NCBI GenBank assembly: GCA_016721825.1
Contig: JADKHI010000001.1
Span: 496,001 to 560,000, forward strand
Length of the DNA: 64,000 bases
From: Flavobacteriales bacterium
Lineage (GTDB): Bacteria; Bacteroidota; Bacteroidia; Flavobacteriales_F; PHOS-HE28
Direction of reading: 5' to 3'
Part shown: positions 47,393-55,697 of the stretch, piece by piece
Position numbering within the stretch: the first letter of the stretch is position 1
How the letters are laid out: the number at the start of each line of letters is the position of its first letter
Notes under the pieces: model-generated
Seen by the model: the letters and a program-made list of their open reading frames with translations, nothing else
Told to the model about the DNA's origin: nothing
Databases searched by the model: none
Program-made: the position numbers and the translations under genes

Positions 47393-48259
47393 ATGAGGCA
47401 GTTGAAGATCTCCAAGCAGGTCACGAACCGCGACACTCCGTCGCTGGACAAGTACCTGACCGAGATCGGTAAAGTGAAGTTGATCACCGCCCAAGAGGAG
47501 GTGGAACTGGCACGCAAGATCAAAGCTGGCGACAACGATGCATTGGAAGCGCTTTGCAAGGCGAACCTGCGTTTCGTGGTGTCTGTGGCCAAGCAGTACC
47601 AAGGGCAAGGCCTTACGCTGCCCGATCTGATCAGCGAGGGCAACCTGGGTCTGATCAAGGCCGCCGGACGCTTCGATGAAACGCGCGGCTTCAAGTTCAT
47701 CAGCTACGCGGTGTGGTGGATCCGCCAGCAGATCCTGCAGAGCTTGGCCGAACAGGCACGGATCGTGCGCCTTCCCCTGAACAAGATCGGCTCCATCAAC
47801 CGCATCAACAAGGCCTTCGCCAAGCTGGAGCAGGAGCATGAGCGACCGCCCACGGCACACGAGCTGGCCGAGCTGCTGGAAATGACCCTCGAAGAGGTGA
47901 AGACCAGCCTGAACAACAGCGCCAAACACGTGAGCATGGACGCCCCCCTGCGCGACGACGGTGACAGCGGCACCATGCTGGACGTGATGCGGAACAACGA
48001 CATGCCGGACCCGGAGGAAAGCCTGATGACGGAAAGCCTGCGCACGGAGATCGAGCGTAGCCTGGACGCCCTCAGCCCACGCGAGGCCGATGTGGTGCGC
48101 TTCTACTTCGGATTGGGCGGCAACCAGCCACACACCTTGGAGGAGATCGGACAGAAGTTCGACCTGACACGTGAACGCGTCCGCCAGATCAAGGAGAAGG
48201 CCATCCGCCGCCTGAAGCATACGAGCCGCAGCCGCGTGCTGCGCGCTTACCTCGGTTGA
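47393..48259 (+). CDS. rpoD: Primary RNA polymerase sigma factor (RpoD/SigA)
   Basis: A 288-residue primary sigma-70 factor. Region 1.2 (SLDKYLTEIGKVKLITAQEEVELARKI), region 2 (ANLRFVVSVAKQYQGQGLTLPDLISEGNLGLIKAAGRFDETRGFKFISYAVWWIRQQILQSL), region 3 (LPLNKIGSINRINKAF) and region 4 (LDALSPREADVVRFYFGLGG and LEEIGQKFDLTRERVRQIKEKAIRRLKH) are complete. It has no region 1.1, as usual for the short Bacteroidota primary sigma that recognises TTG/TAnnTTTG promoters. ATG 47393 (MRQLKISKQVTNRDTPSLDKYL) matches the conserved start; the in-frame extension upstream is not conserved sequence. A terminator follows at 48282. Confidence 0.97.
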   Translation: MRQLKISKQVTNRDTPSLDKYLTEIGKVKLITAQEEVELARKIKAGDNDALEALCKANLRFVVSVAKQYQGQGLTLPDLISEGNLGLIKAAGRFDETRGFKFISYAVWWIRQQILQSLAEQARIVRLPLNKIGSINRINKAFAKLEQEHERPPTAHELAELLEMTLEEVKTSLNNSAKHVSMDAPLRDDGDSGTMLDVMRNNDMPDPEESLMTESLRTEIERSLDALSPREADVVRFYFGLGGNQPHTLEEIGQKFDLTRERVRQIKEKAIRRLKHTSRSRVLRAYLG

Positions 48260-48281
48260 ACCAGCTGACATACACCATAGG

Positions 48282-48307
48282 AAGGGCCTCCAGCGATGGG
48301 GGCCCTT
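48282..48307 (+). terminator. Terminator between rpoD and rpe
   Basis: An 11-base stem (48282-48292 with 48297-48307, one G:T pair), loop GCGA, ending CCCTTTCG; 22 bases after the rpoD stop. Confidence 0.75.
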
Positions 48308-48320
48308 TCGCATGGAGGGC

Positions 48321-48328
48321 TACCTTAG
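48321..48328 (+). promoter_or_regulatory. Candidate -7 box, near-leaderless rpe
   Basis: TACCTTAG, 7 bases before the rpe ATG. It is a weak match (TAnnTTnG), but the 7-base spacing recurs at two other genes in this window. Confidence 0.3.
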
Positions 48329-48335
48329 CCGTCGC

Positions 48336-48986
48336 ATGGCACACATCATCGCTCCCTCCCTGCTTTCCGCGGACTTCGCTGACCTTACGAGCGCTGTGAA
48401 GCTCGTTGACGAAAGCCCTGCCCCTTGGCTGCACCTGGACGTGATGGACGGCGTGTTCGTGCCCAACATCAGCTTCGGTGTTCCGGTGATCCGCAGCATC
48501 CGCAAGCTCACGCAGAAGGTCTTCGACACACACCTGATGATCGTGGACCCCGATCCCTTCATCAATGTGTTCAGCGATGCTGGGGCCGATATCCTCACCG
48601 TTCATCTGGAGGCCTGTCGACACCTTCATCGCACCGTACAAGCCATCAAGGCCGCAGGTATGAAAGCAGGCGTGTCGATCAACCCGCACACCCCGGTGAG
48701 CAGCTTGGAGGACATCATCGCCGACCTCGACCTGGTGTTGGTGATGAGCGTGAACCCGGGCTTCGGTGGGCAGAAGTTCATCGCGAACACGTACCGTAAG
48801 CTCGAGCAGCTCCGAGATCTGCGCTCCCAGCGCCATTCCAAGGCCCTGATCGAGGTGGACGGTGGCGTGGGACTGGACAACGTGCGTGAACTGGTGCGCC
48901 ACGGAGCCGATGTGCTGGTGGCCGGCAACAGCGTCTTCAATGCCAAGGACCCCGCCGAAGCGATCGTGTCCTTGACGAACGGTTGA
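48336..48986 (+). CDS. rpe: Ribulose-phosphate 3-epimerase
   Basis: A 216-residue TIM-barrel metalloenzyme interconverting ribulose 5-phosphate and xylulose 5-phosphate in the pentose phosphate pathway. Motifs: IIAPSLLSADFADL, WLHLDVMDGVFVPNISFG (metal-binding His and Asp), DTHLMIVDPD, VSINPHTPVSSL, VLVMSVNPGFGGQKF and IEVDGGVGLDN. All metal-ligand and catalytic regions are present. ATG 48336 (MAHIIAPSLL) is standard; the longer frame from 48312 adds a non-conserved stretch. It is the last gene of the housekeeping block. Confidence 0.96.
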   Translation: MAHIIAPSLLSADFADLTSAVKLVDESPAPWLHLDVMDGVFVPNISFGVPVIRSIRKLTQKVFDTHLMIVDPDPFINVFSDAGADILTVHLEACRHLHRTVQAIKAAGMKAGVSINPHTPVSSLEDIIADLDLVLVMSVNPGFGGQKFIANTYRKLEQLRDLRSQRHSKALIEVDGGVGLDNVRELVRHGADVLVAGNSVFNAKDPAEAIVSLTNG

Positions 48987-49012
48987 TCCGGTCCGGACGC
49001 CGACCGTCCCAC

Positions 49013-49020
49013 TACCTTCG
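49013..49020 (+). promoter_or_regulatory. Candidate -7 box before the 34-bp repeats
   Basis: TACCTTCG, immediately upstream of the tandem repeat and 78 bases before ATG 49099. If used, the repeats lie in the transcribed leader. Confidence 0.35.
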
Positions 49021-49023
49021 TCT

Positions 49024-49091
49024 TCGACCTTGTCGAGAGGAACCTCCCTTTCCCCCCTCGACCTTGTCGAGAGGAACCTCCCTTTCCCCCC
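49024..49091 (+). repeat. Two perfect 34-bp tandem repeats with palindromic core
   Basis: Two identical head-to-tail copies (49024-49057 and 49058-49091) just before the nucleotidyltransferase operon. Each contains TCGAC-CTT-GTCGA, which the flanking base in copy 2 extends to CTCGAC/GTCGAG, plus a pyrimidine-rich end. It may be a REP-like element or a regulatory repeat. Confidence 0.9.
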
Positions 49092-49098
49092 GAACGCC

Positions 49099-50043
49099 AT
49101 GACGGGCCCCATCGCCGTAGACCAATTGACCTTGACCAGCACCGAAAGGGCCGTGGTGCGGGCTTTGCTGTACTTCGACATTTTCCGGCATCCCCTACGG
49201 GAGGATGAGCTGCGCCGCTTCCTGAGCACCGAGTGCCCGGATGAGCACTGCGTGGAAGTGGCCATCAACACCTTGGCTGAAGAAGGTCTTCTTCACCGGG
49301 TCGGAGAACACTTCATGCTGAACGGATCGAGCGCCAGCGTTACCGAACGCCTTGAAGCGGAGGAACGAGCGCGACGCCGCATGGCCAAGGCCCGCAGCAT
49401 GAGCCAGCTGATGAGCCATTTCCCCTTCGTGCGCGGCATCTTGTTGAGCGGGTCCATGAGCAAAGGCGTGCTGGCCGAGGACGGGGACATCGACTACTTC
49501 GTGATCACCCAACCCGGCCGCCTTTGGGTGGCACGCACCCTGCTGATCGCCTTCAAAAAGGTATTCCTGTTCAATAGCCGTCGCGATTTCTGCGTGAACT
49601 ACTTCGTGGATACGGAACATCTGGTGATCGAGGACAAGAACCTCTTCACCGCCACGGAAGTGATGACCTTGGTCCCCATGGCCGGTCGCACGGTCTGCGG
49701 AGCTTTCTTCGCTGCGAACACCTGGGCCGGCACGCACCTTCCGAACGCGGAAACGCCTTGCCTCGAACAAGTGCCTGTGCCGAAGCGCCGCATGCAACGT
49801 CTGTTCGAGCGCTTACTGGGTGGCGGCATGGGCGACGAGCTCGATGAATGGTGCATGCTCAGGACCAAGGAACGTTGGCGCCGCAAGTTCCCTGAGTTCG
49901 ATGGCACCCGCTTTGAACTGGCGCTGCGCAGCCGGCGTTACGTCAGCAAGCACCACCCCCGCAACTTCCAGGAACGTGTGCTATCTGCTTTCGAGCAGGG
50001 CCTGCGCGCGTTCGAACAGCGCACCGGCCACGCTGTTTCGTGA
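49099..50043 (+). CDS. Winged-helix/nucleotidyltransferase-fold protein
   Basis: A 314-residue protein. N-terminal winged-helix-like part (STERAVVRALLYFDIFRHPLREDELRRFL, then INTLAEEGLLHRVG), a helical linker (RLEAEERARRRMAKARSM), then a minimal nucleotidyltransferase domain with LLSGSMSKG (G118, S119) and GDIDYFVI (D130, D132), fitting the GSx10DxD catalytic pattern. The C-terminal ~180 residues are helical with no motif I know. The substrate is unknown; the family includes kanamycin nucleotidyltransferases, MNT antitoxins and sugar enzymes. It is first in a tight operon with a radical SAM enzyme 3 bases downstream. ATG 49099 lies just after the repeats. Confidence 0.75.
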   Translation: MTGPIAVDQLTLTSTERAVVRALLYFDIFRHPLREDELRRFLSTECPDEHCVEVAINTLAEEGLLHRVGEHFMLNGSSASVTERLEAEERARRRMAKARSMSQLMSHFPFVRGILLSGSMSKGVLAEDGDIDYFVITQPGRLWVARTLLIAFKKVFLFNSRRDFCVNYFVDTEHLVIEDKNLFTATEVMTLVPMAGRTVCGAFFAANTWAGTHLPNAETPCLEQVPVPKRRMQRLFERLLGGGMGDELDEWCMLRTKERWRRKFPEFDGTRFELALRSRRYVSKHHPRNFQERVLSAFEQGLRAFEQRTGHAVS

Positions 50044-50046
50044 ACC

Positions 50047-51495
50047 ATGGCCCGGGTCCTCGTTACGCACGGTTACTTCTACCGCCTCGACCCTAAGCAA
50101 TGGGCCGATGCACGCCCCTACCCGCCCTTAGGTACCATCCAGAGCGCGGCCGTGCTGCGTGAGGCCGGTCATGAGGTGCGCGTGTTCGATACTGGACTGA
50201 GCCGATCTCCGGAAGAGATCGCACAGCACATCTCGGCGTTCAAGCCCGATGTGGTGGTGATCCACGACGATGGGTTCAACTACCTGACGAAGATGTGCCT
50301 CACCGTGATGCGCGAGGCCTGCCAGCGCATGATCACCCTGAGCAAAGGAGCCGGGGCGAAGGTGACCGTGTGCAGCAGCGACAGCACCGATCATCCAGAG
50401 CTCTACCTCGCACACGGAGCCGATGCTGTGGTTCTGGGTGAAGGCGAAGAGACCGAACGCGAACTCGTGTCACGGTGGGCAGCAAAGCAAGCCTGGACCG
50501 ATGTGCCCGGCATCACCTGGTCGGACGGCACCGCGATCCGAAGCAATGGCAAGCGACCGGTTCTCCGTGACCTGGATGAGCTGCCCATTCCCGCCTGGGA
50601 CCTCATCGATGTGGAGCCGTACCGCGCGATCTGGATGCGGTCCCAGGGCTTCTTCAGCTTGAACGTGGCCACCACGCGGGGCTGTCCCTTCAAGTGCAAC
50701 TGGTGCGCGAAACCCATTTACGGCAACCGCTACAACAGCAGAAGCCCGCAACATGTGGTTCGCGAACTCAAGCTCCTGCATGATCGCTTCGCACCAGATC
50801 ACCTCTGGATGTGCGATGACATCTTCGGCCTGAAGCCCGGATGGGTGCAAGGCTTTCGTGATGCCTTGAAGGAAGCGGGACTGAAGGTCCGCTACAAGAT
50901 CCAGAGCCGTGCCGATCTGTTATTGCAGGACGACAGCATCGCCGCCTTGGCCGCCAGTGGACTGGAAGAAGCGTGGATCGGGGCTGAGAGCGGTTCCCAG
51001 CGCATTCTCGATGCCATGGACAAGGGCATCACCGTCGAGCAGATCGGCGAAGCACGCCGTAAGTTGGCCCAGCATGGTGTTCGTGTCGGCTTCTTCCTGC
51101 AGTTCGGCTACCTCGGCGAAACGGAGGAAGATGTCGCTTTGACCATTGCGATGCTGGAGGACCTGATGCCGGATGACATCGGGATCAGCGTGAGTTACCC
51201 GTTGCCGGGAACGGGCTTCTTCGAAAAGGTGAAGAACGAACTTGGGACCAAACGCAACTGGACGGACAGCGATGACCTGGCCATGATGTTCACGCAGCAG
51301 CAGCGCCCGGCCTATTACAAGCGCCTTCACCGCTACGTGCACAAGCGTTTCCGCCGGAAGCAATCGTTGCTCGCGTGGAAGGACCTGCTTCAAGGCGGTG
51401 AACGCAAAGCCTCTCTCCGCCGGTTGTTGTCCGGCGCCTATTACATGCCTGCCGCTGCGATCGACCAACGGCGCTTGAGCCGCTTGACCACATGA
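50047..51495 (+). CDS. B12-binding-type radical SAM enzyme (BchE-like class)
   Basis: A 482-residue enzyme: an N-terminal B12-binding Rossmann-like domain (PPLGTIQSAAVLREAGHEVRVFD, FKPDVVVIHDD, GADAVVLGEGEET), then a radical SAM barrel with TTRGCPFKCNWC (C213, C217, C220 for the 4Fe-4S cluster), DDIFGLKPGW, EEAWIGAESGSQRILDAMDKG and FFLQFGYLGETEEDV. The strict DxHxxG cobalamin motif is not evident, as in BchE-like members. Such enzymes methylate or rearrange unactivated carbons of lipids, pigments or natural products. The product here is unknown. The next methyltransferase overlaps the stop by 4 bases (ATGA). Confidence 0.87.
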   Translation: MARVLVTHGYFYRLDPKQWADARPYPPLGTIQSAAVLREAGHEVRVFDTGLSRSPEEIAQHISAFKPDVVVIHDDGFNYLTKMCLTVMREACQRMITLSKGAGAKVTVCSSDSTDHPELYLAHGADAVVLGEGEETERELVSRWAAKQAWTDVPGITWSDGTAIRSNGKRPVLRDLDELPIPAWDLIDVEPYRAIWMRSQGFFSLNVATTRGCPFKCNWCAKPIYGNRYNSRSPQHVVRELKLLHDRFAPDHLWMCDDIFGLKPGWVQGFRDALKEAGLKVRYKIQSRADLLLQDDSIAALAASGLEEAWIGAESGSQRILDAMDKGITVEQIGEARRKLAQHGVRVGFFLQFGYLGETEEDVALTIAMLEDLMPDDIGISVSYPLPGTGFFEKVKNELGTKRNWTDSDDLAMMFTQQQRPAYYKRLHRYVHKRFRRKQSLLAWKDLLQGGERKASLRRLLSGAYYMPAAAIDQRRLSRLTT

Positions 51496-52289
51496 GCTCT
51501 GCTGCCAACATCCTTCCCGTACAAGAGGCTTTCAGCCGGCAGTCGGGCGAGTTCGATGCGATCGACGAGGCCAATCCTCTGATCGGCTGGGTGCGCGAAC
51601 GCGTACGTTCGGAATGCTTGGATCTCATCAGTCCAGGTGATCGGTTATTGGAACTGAACGCCGGCACCGGCATTGACAGTGTCTTCTTCGCGGAACAAGG
51701 TGTCCATGTACTGGCCACGGACCAGGCGCCGGGCATGCTCACACAACTGCGCTCCAAACAACGTCCGGGACTTCCGCTGGATGTGAAGGCCCTCTCCTTC
51801 CTCGACCTTGGTGAACTGAAAGGCCAGCAGTTCGACCACATCTTCTCCAATTTCGGTGGACTCAATTGCACCGACAGGCTGGATCAGGTGCTTCGCGAAG
51901 CCTACCAACTGTTACGTCCCGGTGGCTGCTTGCACCTGGTGATCATGCCCAGGGTCTGCCTGTGGGAATTGGCGTGGGTGTTCAAGGGGCAGTTCCGGAG
52001 AGCTTTCCGCAGGCTTCGGAAAGGTGGAACGATGGCGCACCTGGAAGGCGTGGAATTCCCCTGCCACTATTACGACCCTGGGGTCGTGGCCCGCATGGTG
52101 CCGGGCCTTTCGGTGCGTACCATCAAGGGCCTTTCGGTGTTCGTTCCACCGCCCCACATGCAGGGCAAGGCGGAGCGCTGGCCCAGGTTGTTGCGGATCA
52201 CTGAACAACTGGAGAAGGCGCTGTGTGACCTCTGGCCTTTCCGAGCTTGGGGCGACCACTACCTGCTGATCGTCCAACGACGACCATGA
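51492..52289 (+). CDS. Class I SAM-dependent methyltransferase (operon copy 1)
   Basis: A 265-residue methyltransferase: motif I LLELNAGTGIDSVFFAEQG, motif II region VLATDQAPGM, motif post-I FDHIFSNFGGLNC and the LRPGGCLHLVIMP strand. The core is preceded by AFSRQSGEFDAIDEANPLIGWVRERV, often seen in methyltransferases from carbohydrate or natural-product clusters. The C-terminal part contains CHYYDPGVVARMV and a helical RLLRITEQLEKALCDLWP segment. The acceptor is unknown. It overlaps the genes on both sides by 4 bases, so the four-gene set is translated as one coupled unit. Confidence 0.85.
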   Translation: MSSAANILPVQEAFSRQSGEFDAIDEANPLIGWVRERVRSECLDLISPGDRLLELNAGTGIDSVFFAEQGVHVLATDQAPGMLTQLRSKQRPGLPLDVKALSFLDLGELKGQQFDHIFSNFGGLNCTDRLDQVLREAYQLLRPGGCLHLVIMPRVCLWELAWVFKGQFRRAFRRLRKGGTMAHLEGVEFPCHYYDPGVVARMVPGLSVRTIKGLSVFVPPPHMQGKAERWPRLLRITEQLEKALCDLWPFRAWGDHYLLIVQRRP

Positions 52290-53086
52290 TCGGTGCCCCT
52301 GATCCACTGCCAAAGGATGCCGTACGTGTGAATGGCGTCTGGCACCTCGGTCCAGTGGACGAGGCCCTGAGCACATCGTATCACGCGGTGCGTGAACGCG
52401 AGCAACGGATCCACACCGACACAGTAGTACGCGGACTACCCCTCAGCGGACACAGAACCCAGCACGCAGCGGAATGGCGCGTCCGTGCACGATCGCTGAA
52501 GCGGTTGCGGAAGATCCTGCACGCATTGGGCAAGCCCTTGCAGATCCTCGACATCGGATGCGGCAACGGCTGGATGAGCGCGGCCCTCGCCCTCGATGGT
52601 CATGCCGTGATCGCCATGGACGCGCACCTCGCCGAGCTGGAACAGGCTGCACATGTATTCGCGGACCGAACAGTGATCTGGTGCCTGGGTGATCCCCGCA
52701 CCGTCCTGTTCCCGGAAGCGCGATTCGATGTCATCGTGTTCGCTGCAAGTCTGCAGTACTTCCCCGATCTGGCCGACCTCTTCCACCGGGTCTCAAAGAT
52801 CCTTGCCCCGGGTGGAAGGATACACGTTGTGGATACTGTCCTCTATGATGATCCTGAGGCGACCGAGCAAGCAGCCGCGCGCAGTGCGGCCTACTACCGT
52901 GCGCTCGGGGTGCCTTCCATGGCGCACCTTTACCATGCGCATGCCTTGATCGACATCCTGCGACTTGGACATGTGGACACGCTCTCCATGCCCCGTGACC
53001 TCGGCCTGTTCGGGCGGATAACCGGCCTGAACGACCCCTTCCATCATTTGGCCGTGCGCCCACATCCCCAGGTGGTGACCCCATAG
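52286..53086 (+). CDS. Class I SAM-dependent methyltransferase (operon copy 2)
   Basis: A 266-residue methyltransferase, not closely similar to the one before it. An N-terminal region (NGVWHLGPVDEALSTSYHAVREREQRIH) is followed by motif I LQILDIGCGNGWMSAALALDG, then VIAMDAH, FDVIVFAASLQYFPDLADLFHRV and LAPGGRIHVVDTVLYDD. The C-terminus (LYHAHALIDILR ... LGLFGRITGLNDPFHHLAV) is unassigned. ATG 52286 overlaps the previous stop as ATGA. It is the last gene of the operon and is followed by about 400 bases without a recognised gene. Confidence 0.83.
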   Translation: MIGAPDPLPKDAVRVNGVWHLGPVDEALSTSYHAVREREQRIHTDTVVRGLPLSGHRTQHAAEWRVRARSLKRLRKILHALGKPLQILDIGCGNGWMSAALALDGHAVIAMDAHLAELEQAAHVFADRTVIWCLGDPRTVLFPEARFDVIVFAASLQYFPDLADLFHRVSKILAPGGRIHVVDTVLYDDPEATEQAAARSAAYYRALGVPSMAHLYHAHALIDILRLGHVDTLSMPRDLGLFGRITGLNDPFHHLAVRPHPQVVTP

Positions 53087-53484
53087 GTTCGCTCGTGACA
53101 CGGTCATGCATGCCGTCTTGAGCATCGTCACCGACATCGCACAGCTGCCAATGCTCGGGCATCCGCCACCCATCTGCTGTTCGACACTCACCTCAGGTAT
53201 TACGCCAGCCGTGGATCACATTGACGGTTCAAACTGGCGGACTTCGGTGAGCTGGGAAGTAGTTGCGCTGGTGCGTCTGCCATAGTGACTTCCGCTGTCG
53301 CATCGACTATGCCACACCTCCTGCGGCTCGTCCTGCGAAAAGAGTGCGGCGCATCATTCCCCGATCCCGTAATAGGAATTGGTAGAATTTACCTCCGCTT
53401 GGCTGGAGCCACTACAACCGCTAGACCATGCTGCAGCGTTCCATCTGCGCCTGTGGTGACCGAACAGCTTAGTAGCTTAGTGCC
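53087..53484. other. 398-bp intergenic region without a recognised gene
   Basis: No credible coding sequence, RNA gene or strong hairpin is seen. It contains AT-richer patches (a TAATAGGAATTGGTAGAATTT segment split around 53370-53392, and AGCTTAGTAGCTTAG near 53468) that may hold the promoter of the GEVED protein gene, but no exact TAnnTTTG box. Confidence 0.6.
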
Positions 53485-55614
53485 GTGTCATTCCACTCTT
53501 CCTTCCGCCTGCTTGGCCTTTCGTTCCTACTGCACGCTGCCCTCGTCTCATCACAGGGTCTTCCTGTGTTGTGCGTACCCACTTACACGGACAGTACCGT
53601 AGCAGGCGACCTGATCGAGGGCGTGGAACTGGAGGACCTCGTGAACTCTGGTACGGGTGGCGTTGGGGGAAGGGGTTATCACGACCTGCGTTTCACGGGT
53701 GCGGACCGCATCGCAAAGTTGACGGCAGGTGGCACCTTTGACCTTACCATCACTTCGGGTTCCCGAGCGAACGAGGTTTACGCTGCTTGGATCGACCTGG
53801 ATCAGAACGCCACCTTCAGCCCCAACGAGCTGCTCGGCACCTGGACGAGCACCATCCCGAACGATATCGGCACCATTGCGTTCACCCTGCCCGTGAACGC
53901 GCGTCGCGGCTATGCGGCCTTGCGTGTGCGTTGTGTTTACCAGGAACCGGTGATCGACCCCTGCACTGAATATGCCTTCGGTGAAACGGAGGACTACATG
54001 GTCTTGATCAGCGACGGACTGAACTGCATTCCGGAGATGGCCTATGGAAACCTGGAAGGCGATGAGATCCGCAGTGTTCAGCTCGGCAGCTTCTCCTATC
54101 CGGGGAACAGCACCGACCCTGTGCCTTATTCCGACCGCCGTGATCGAGGCCTGATGGTAAGCCCTAGCGTCACATACAACCTATCGATCAGCAGCGGTCC
54201 GGCCACAGGGGATCTGATCGCTGCCTGGATCGATTGGAATGGCGATGGGGACTGGGATGATGCGGCCGAACTGGTCGGCCAGGGGTATGCGAGCAGCCCT
54301 TTCCAATCGATCCTGCTCACGTTCACAGTGCCGCCGCAAGCGCCCATGGGAGAACGTACACTGCGTATCCGGGCCTGGGATTCCGGCCTGCCGCCTAACC
54401 CCTGCACCGACCGCTTGTATGGGGAGACGGAGGACTACACGATCGGCGTGCGCAACCCGGGCTTCCTGTGCTACCCGGTGGCGGGCACCACATCGGGCGG
54501 GGACGAGATCGTGCGGACGGTGCTGCTGGGCGATACGTTCCAGGCACCGGCCCGTTGGCCTTTCCATTCCGTTATCGATACTGTTCCGCAGCGCATGTAC
54601 CGTGGTGCTTCGCACATCATGAACGTCCTGTCCGGAAGCCATTTCCCTACGCGCTATCAGTTGTGGGTGGATGCCAACTATGACGGAGACTTCAATGATG
54701 CAGGCGAAGCCCTGGCCACCGTATTGAGCTCCAGTGCTGGACAGTCGCTCAACCTGAACTTCACCCTCCCCGCTACCATGGCTCCGGGCATGACGCACCT
54801 GCGACTGCGATGTTCCGATGGGAACGCTGTGGCACCGGGCAGCTGCGAGAACAGCCTGACGGGAGAGATCGAGGACCATGTGGTGGTCGTGGAGGATGCC
54901 GCCGGCCCCTGCATCCCTTATGTAAGTCGTTGGACGCAGGATGGACACTACATCGATGGCCTTCAGTTGGGAAGCATCAGCAGCTCGGGATCGGGGGGGC
55001 TACGCGGTCTCGCGTACACGGACAACACCAGCCAATCCACACTGCTGACCGCTGGGACGAGCTATGACCTTGTGCTGACCGCTGGATCGAGCGACCAGCA
55101 TCACTTCGATTCCTTCATCGACCTGGACCTGAACGGGGACCTCAGCGGAGCTGGCGAGCACATAGGTCATGCGATCACAACCCAGCCCGGAGGCCAGACG
55201 ACCATCACGTTCACCCTACCCTTCACCTCGCTTTCTGGTGCCGCCTTGCTGCGCGTGCGGTGTTCGGCCAGCGATACGATCACGGATGGCTGCGTTGACC
55301 TGGTGCCCGCTGGCTTGGGGGAAACGGAGGATTACACGGTGCAATTGGACAATCCGACCGGAGTTCCGTCGGCGACGGCAGGAGGCTTCAGTGTGCAAGC
55401 CCGACCCGACCTTGGCCTTGTGATCGTTACCGCATCGGCCTCACTCCAAGGACAGCGTCTGAGGGTGGTGAACATGCTCGGTCAGCATGTCTTCGAAGGC
55501 CGGGTGACCGGAACGACCACAATGATACCCGCCACCAGCTGGGTGTCAGGGGCCTATGTGGTCTCGCTCCCTGGCTCCCCGTTGCGGAATTCGACCGTCG
55601 TCGGCTGGCCTTGA
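53485..55614 (+). CDS. Secreted GEVED-domain protein with T9SS-like tail
   Basis: A 709-residue exported protein: signal peptide about residues 1-24 (LLGLSFLLHAALVSSQG), then four GEVED units of about 150 residues. Units begin near C31, C181 and at later CYP/CIP motifs; they end GETEDYMV (from about 166), GETEDYTI, GEIEDHVV and GETEDYTV, and each contains an acidic WIDxNxDGDF-like loop likely to bind Ca2+. The final ~80 residues (RVVNMLGQHVFEGRVTGTT...GAYVVSLPG) look like a type A T9SS sorting domain. Start codon is GTG 53485, chosen for the signal peptide. Adhesion or glycan binding is inferred; the next gene shares its domains. Confidence 0.8.
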   Translation: MSFHSSFRLLGLSFLLHAALVSSQGLPVLCVPTYTDSTVAGDLIEGVELEDLVNSGTGGVGGRGYHDLRFTGADRIAKLTAGGTFDLTITSGSRANEVYAAWIDLDQNATFSPNELLGTWTSTIPNDIGTIAFTLPVNARRGYAALRVRCVYQEPVIDPCTEYAFGETEDYMVLISDGLNCIPEMAYGNLEGDEIRSVQLGSFSYPGNSTDPVPYSDRRDRGLMVSPSVTYNLSISSGPATGDLIAAWIDWNGDGDWDDAAELVGQGYASSPFQSILLTFTVPPQAPMGERTLRIRAWDSGLPPNPCTDRLYGETEDYTIGVRNPGFLCYPVAGTTSGGDEIVRTVLLGDTFQAPARWPFHSVIDTVPQRMYRGASHIMNVLSGSHFPTRYQLWVDANYDGDFNDAGEALATVLSSSAGQSLNLNFTLPATMAPGMTHLRLRCSDGNAVAPGSCENSLTGEIEDHVVVVEDAAGPCIPYVSRWTQDGHYIDGLQLGSISSSGSGGLRGLAYTDNTSQSTLLTAGTSYDLVLTAGSSDQHHFDSFIDLDLNGDLSGAGEHIGHAITTQPGGQTTITFTLPFTSLSGAALLRVRCSASDTITDGCVDLVPAGLGETEDYTVQLDNPTGVPSATAGGFSVQARPDLGLVIVTASASLQGQRLRVVNMLGQHVFEGRVTGTTTMIPATSWVSGAYVVSLPGSPLRNSTVVGWP

Positions 55615-55697
55615 TCGTGGAAAACTGACCTCGCTCCGAGGGTCCTTGGATCGGTCAGGAACTGATCTTCGCGTTCCCCTTAGCTCAACCGCATACC

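Noticed and set aside
49024..49091. The 34-bp duplicate considered as a CRISPR remnant
   Set aside because: The copies are directly adjacent with no spacer, and there are no cas genes in the window.
50047..51495. Absence of the DxHxxG motif considered as loss of cobalamin binding
   Set aside because: BchE-like radical SAM enzymes commonly lack this motif while keeping the B12-binding fold, so the absence alone says little.
52793..53191. Minus-strand reading frame running into the 398-bp gap
   Set aside because: Most of it is antisense to the second methyltransferase; the part in the gap (Met/Cys/Gly-rich) shows no family resemblance or signal peptide.
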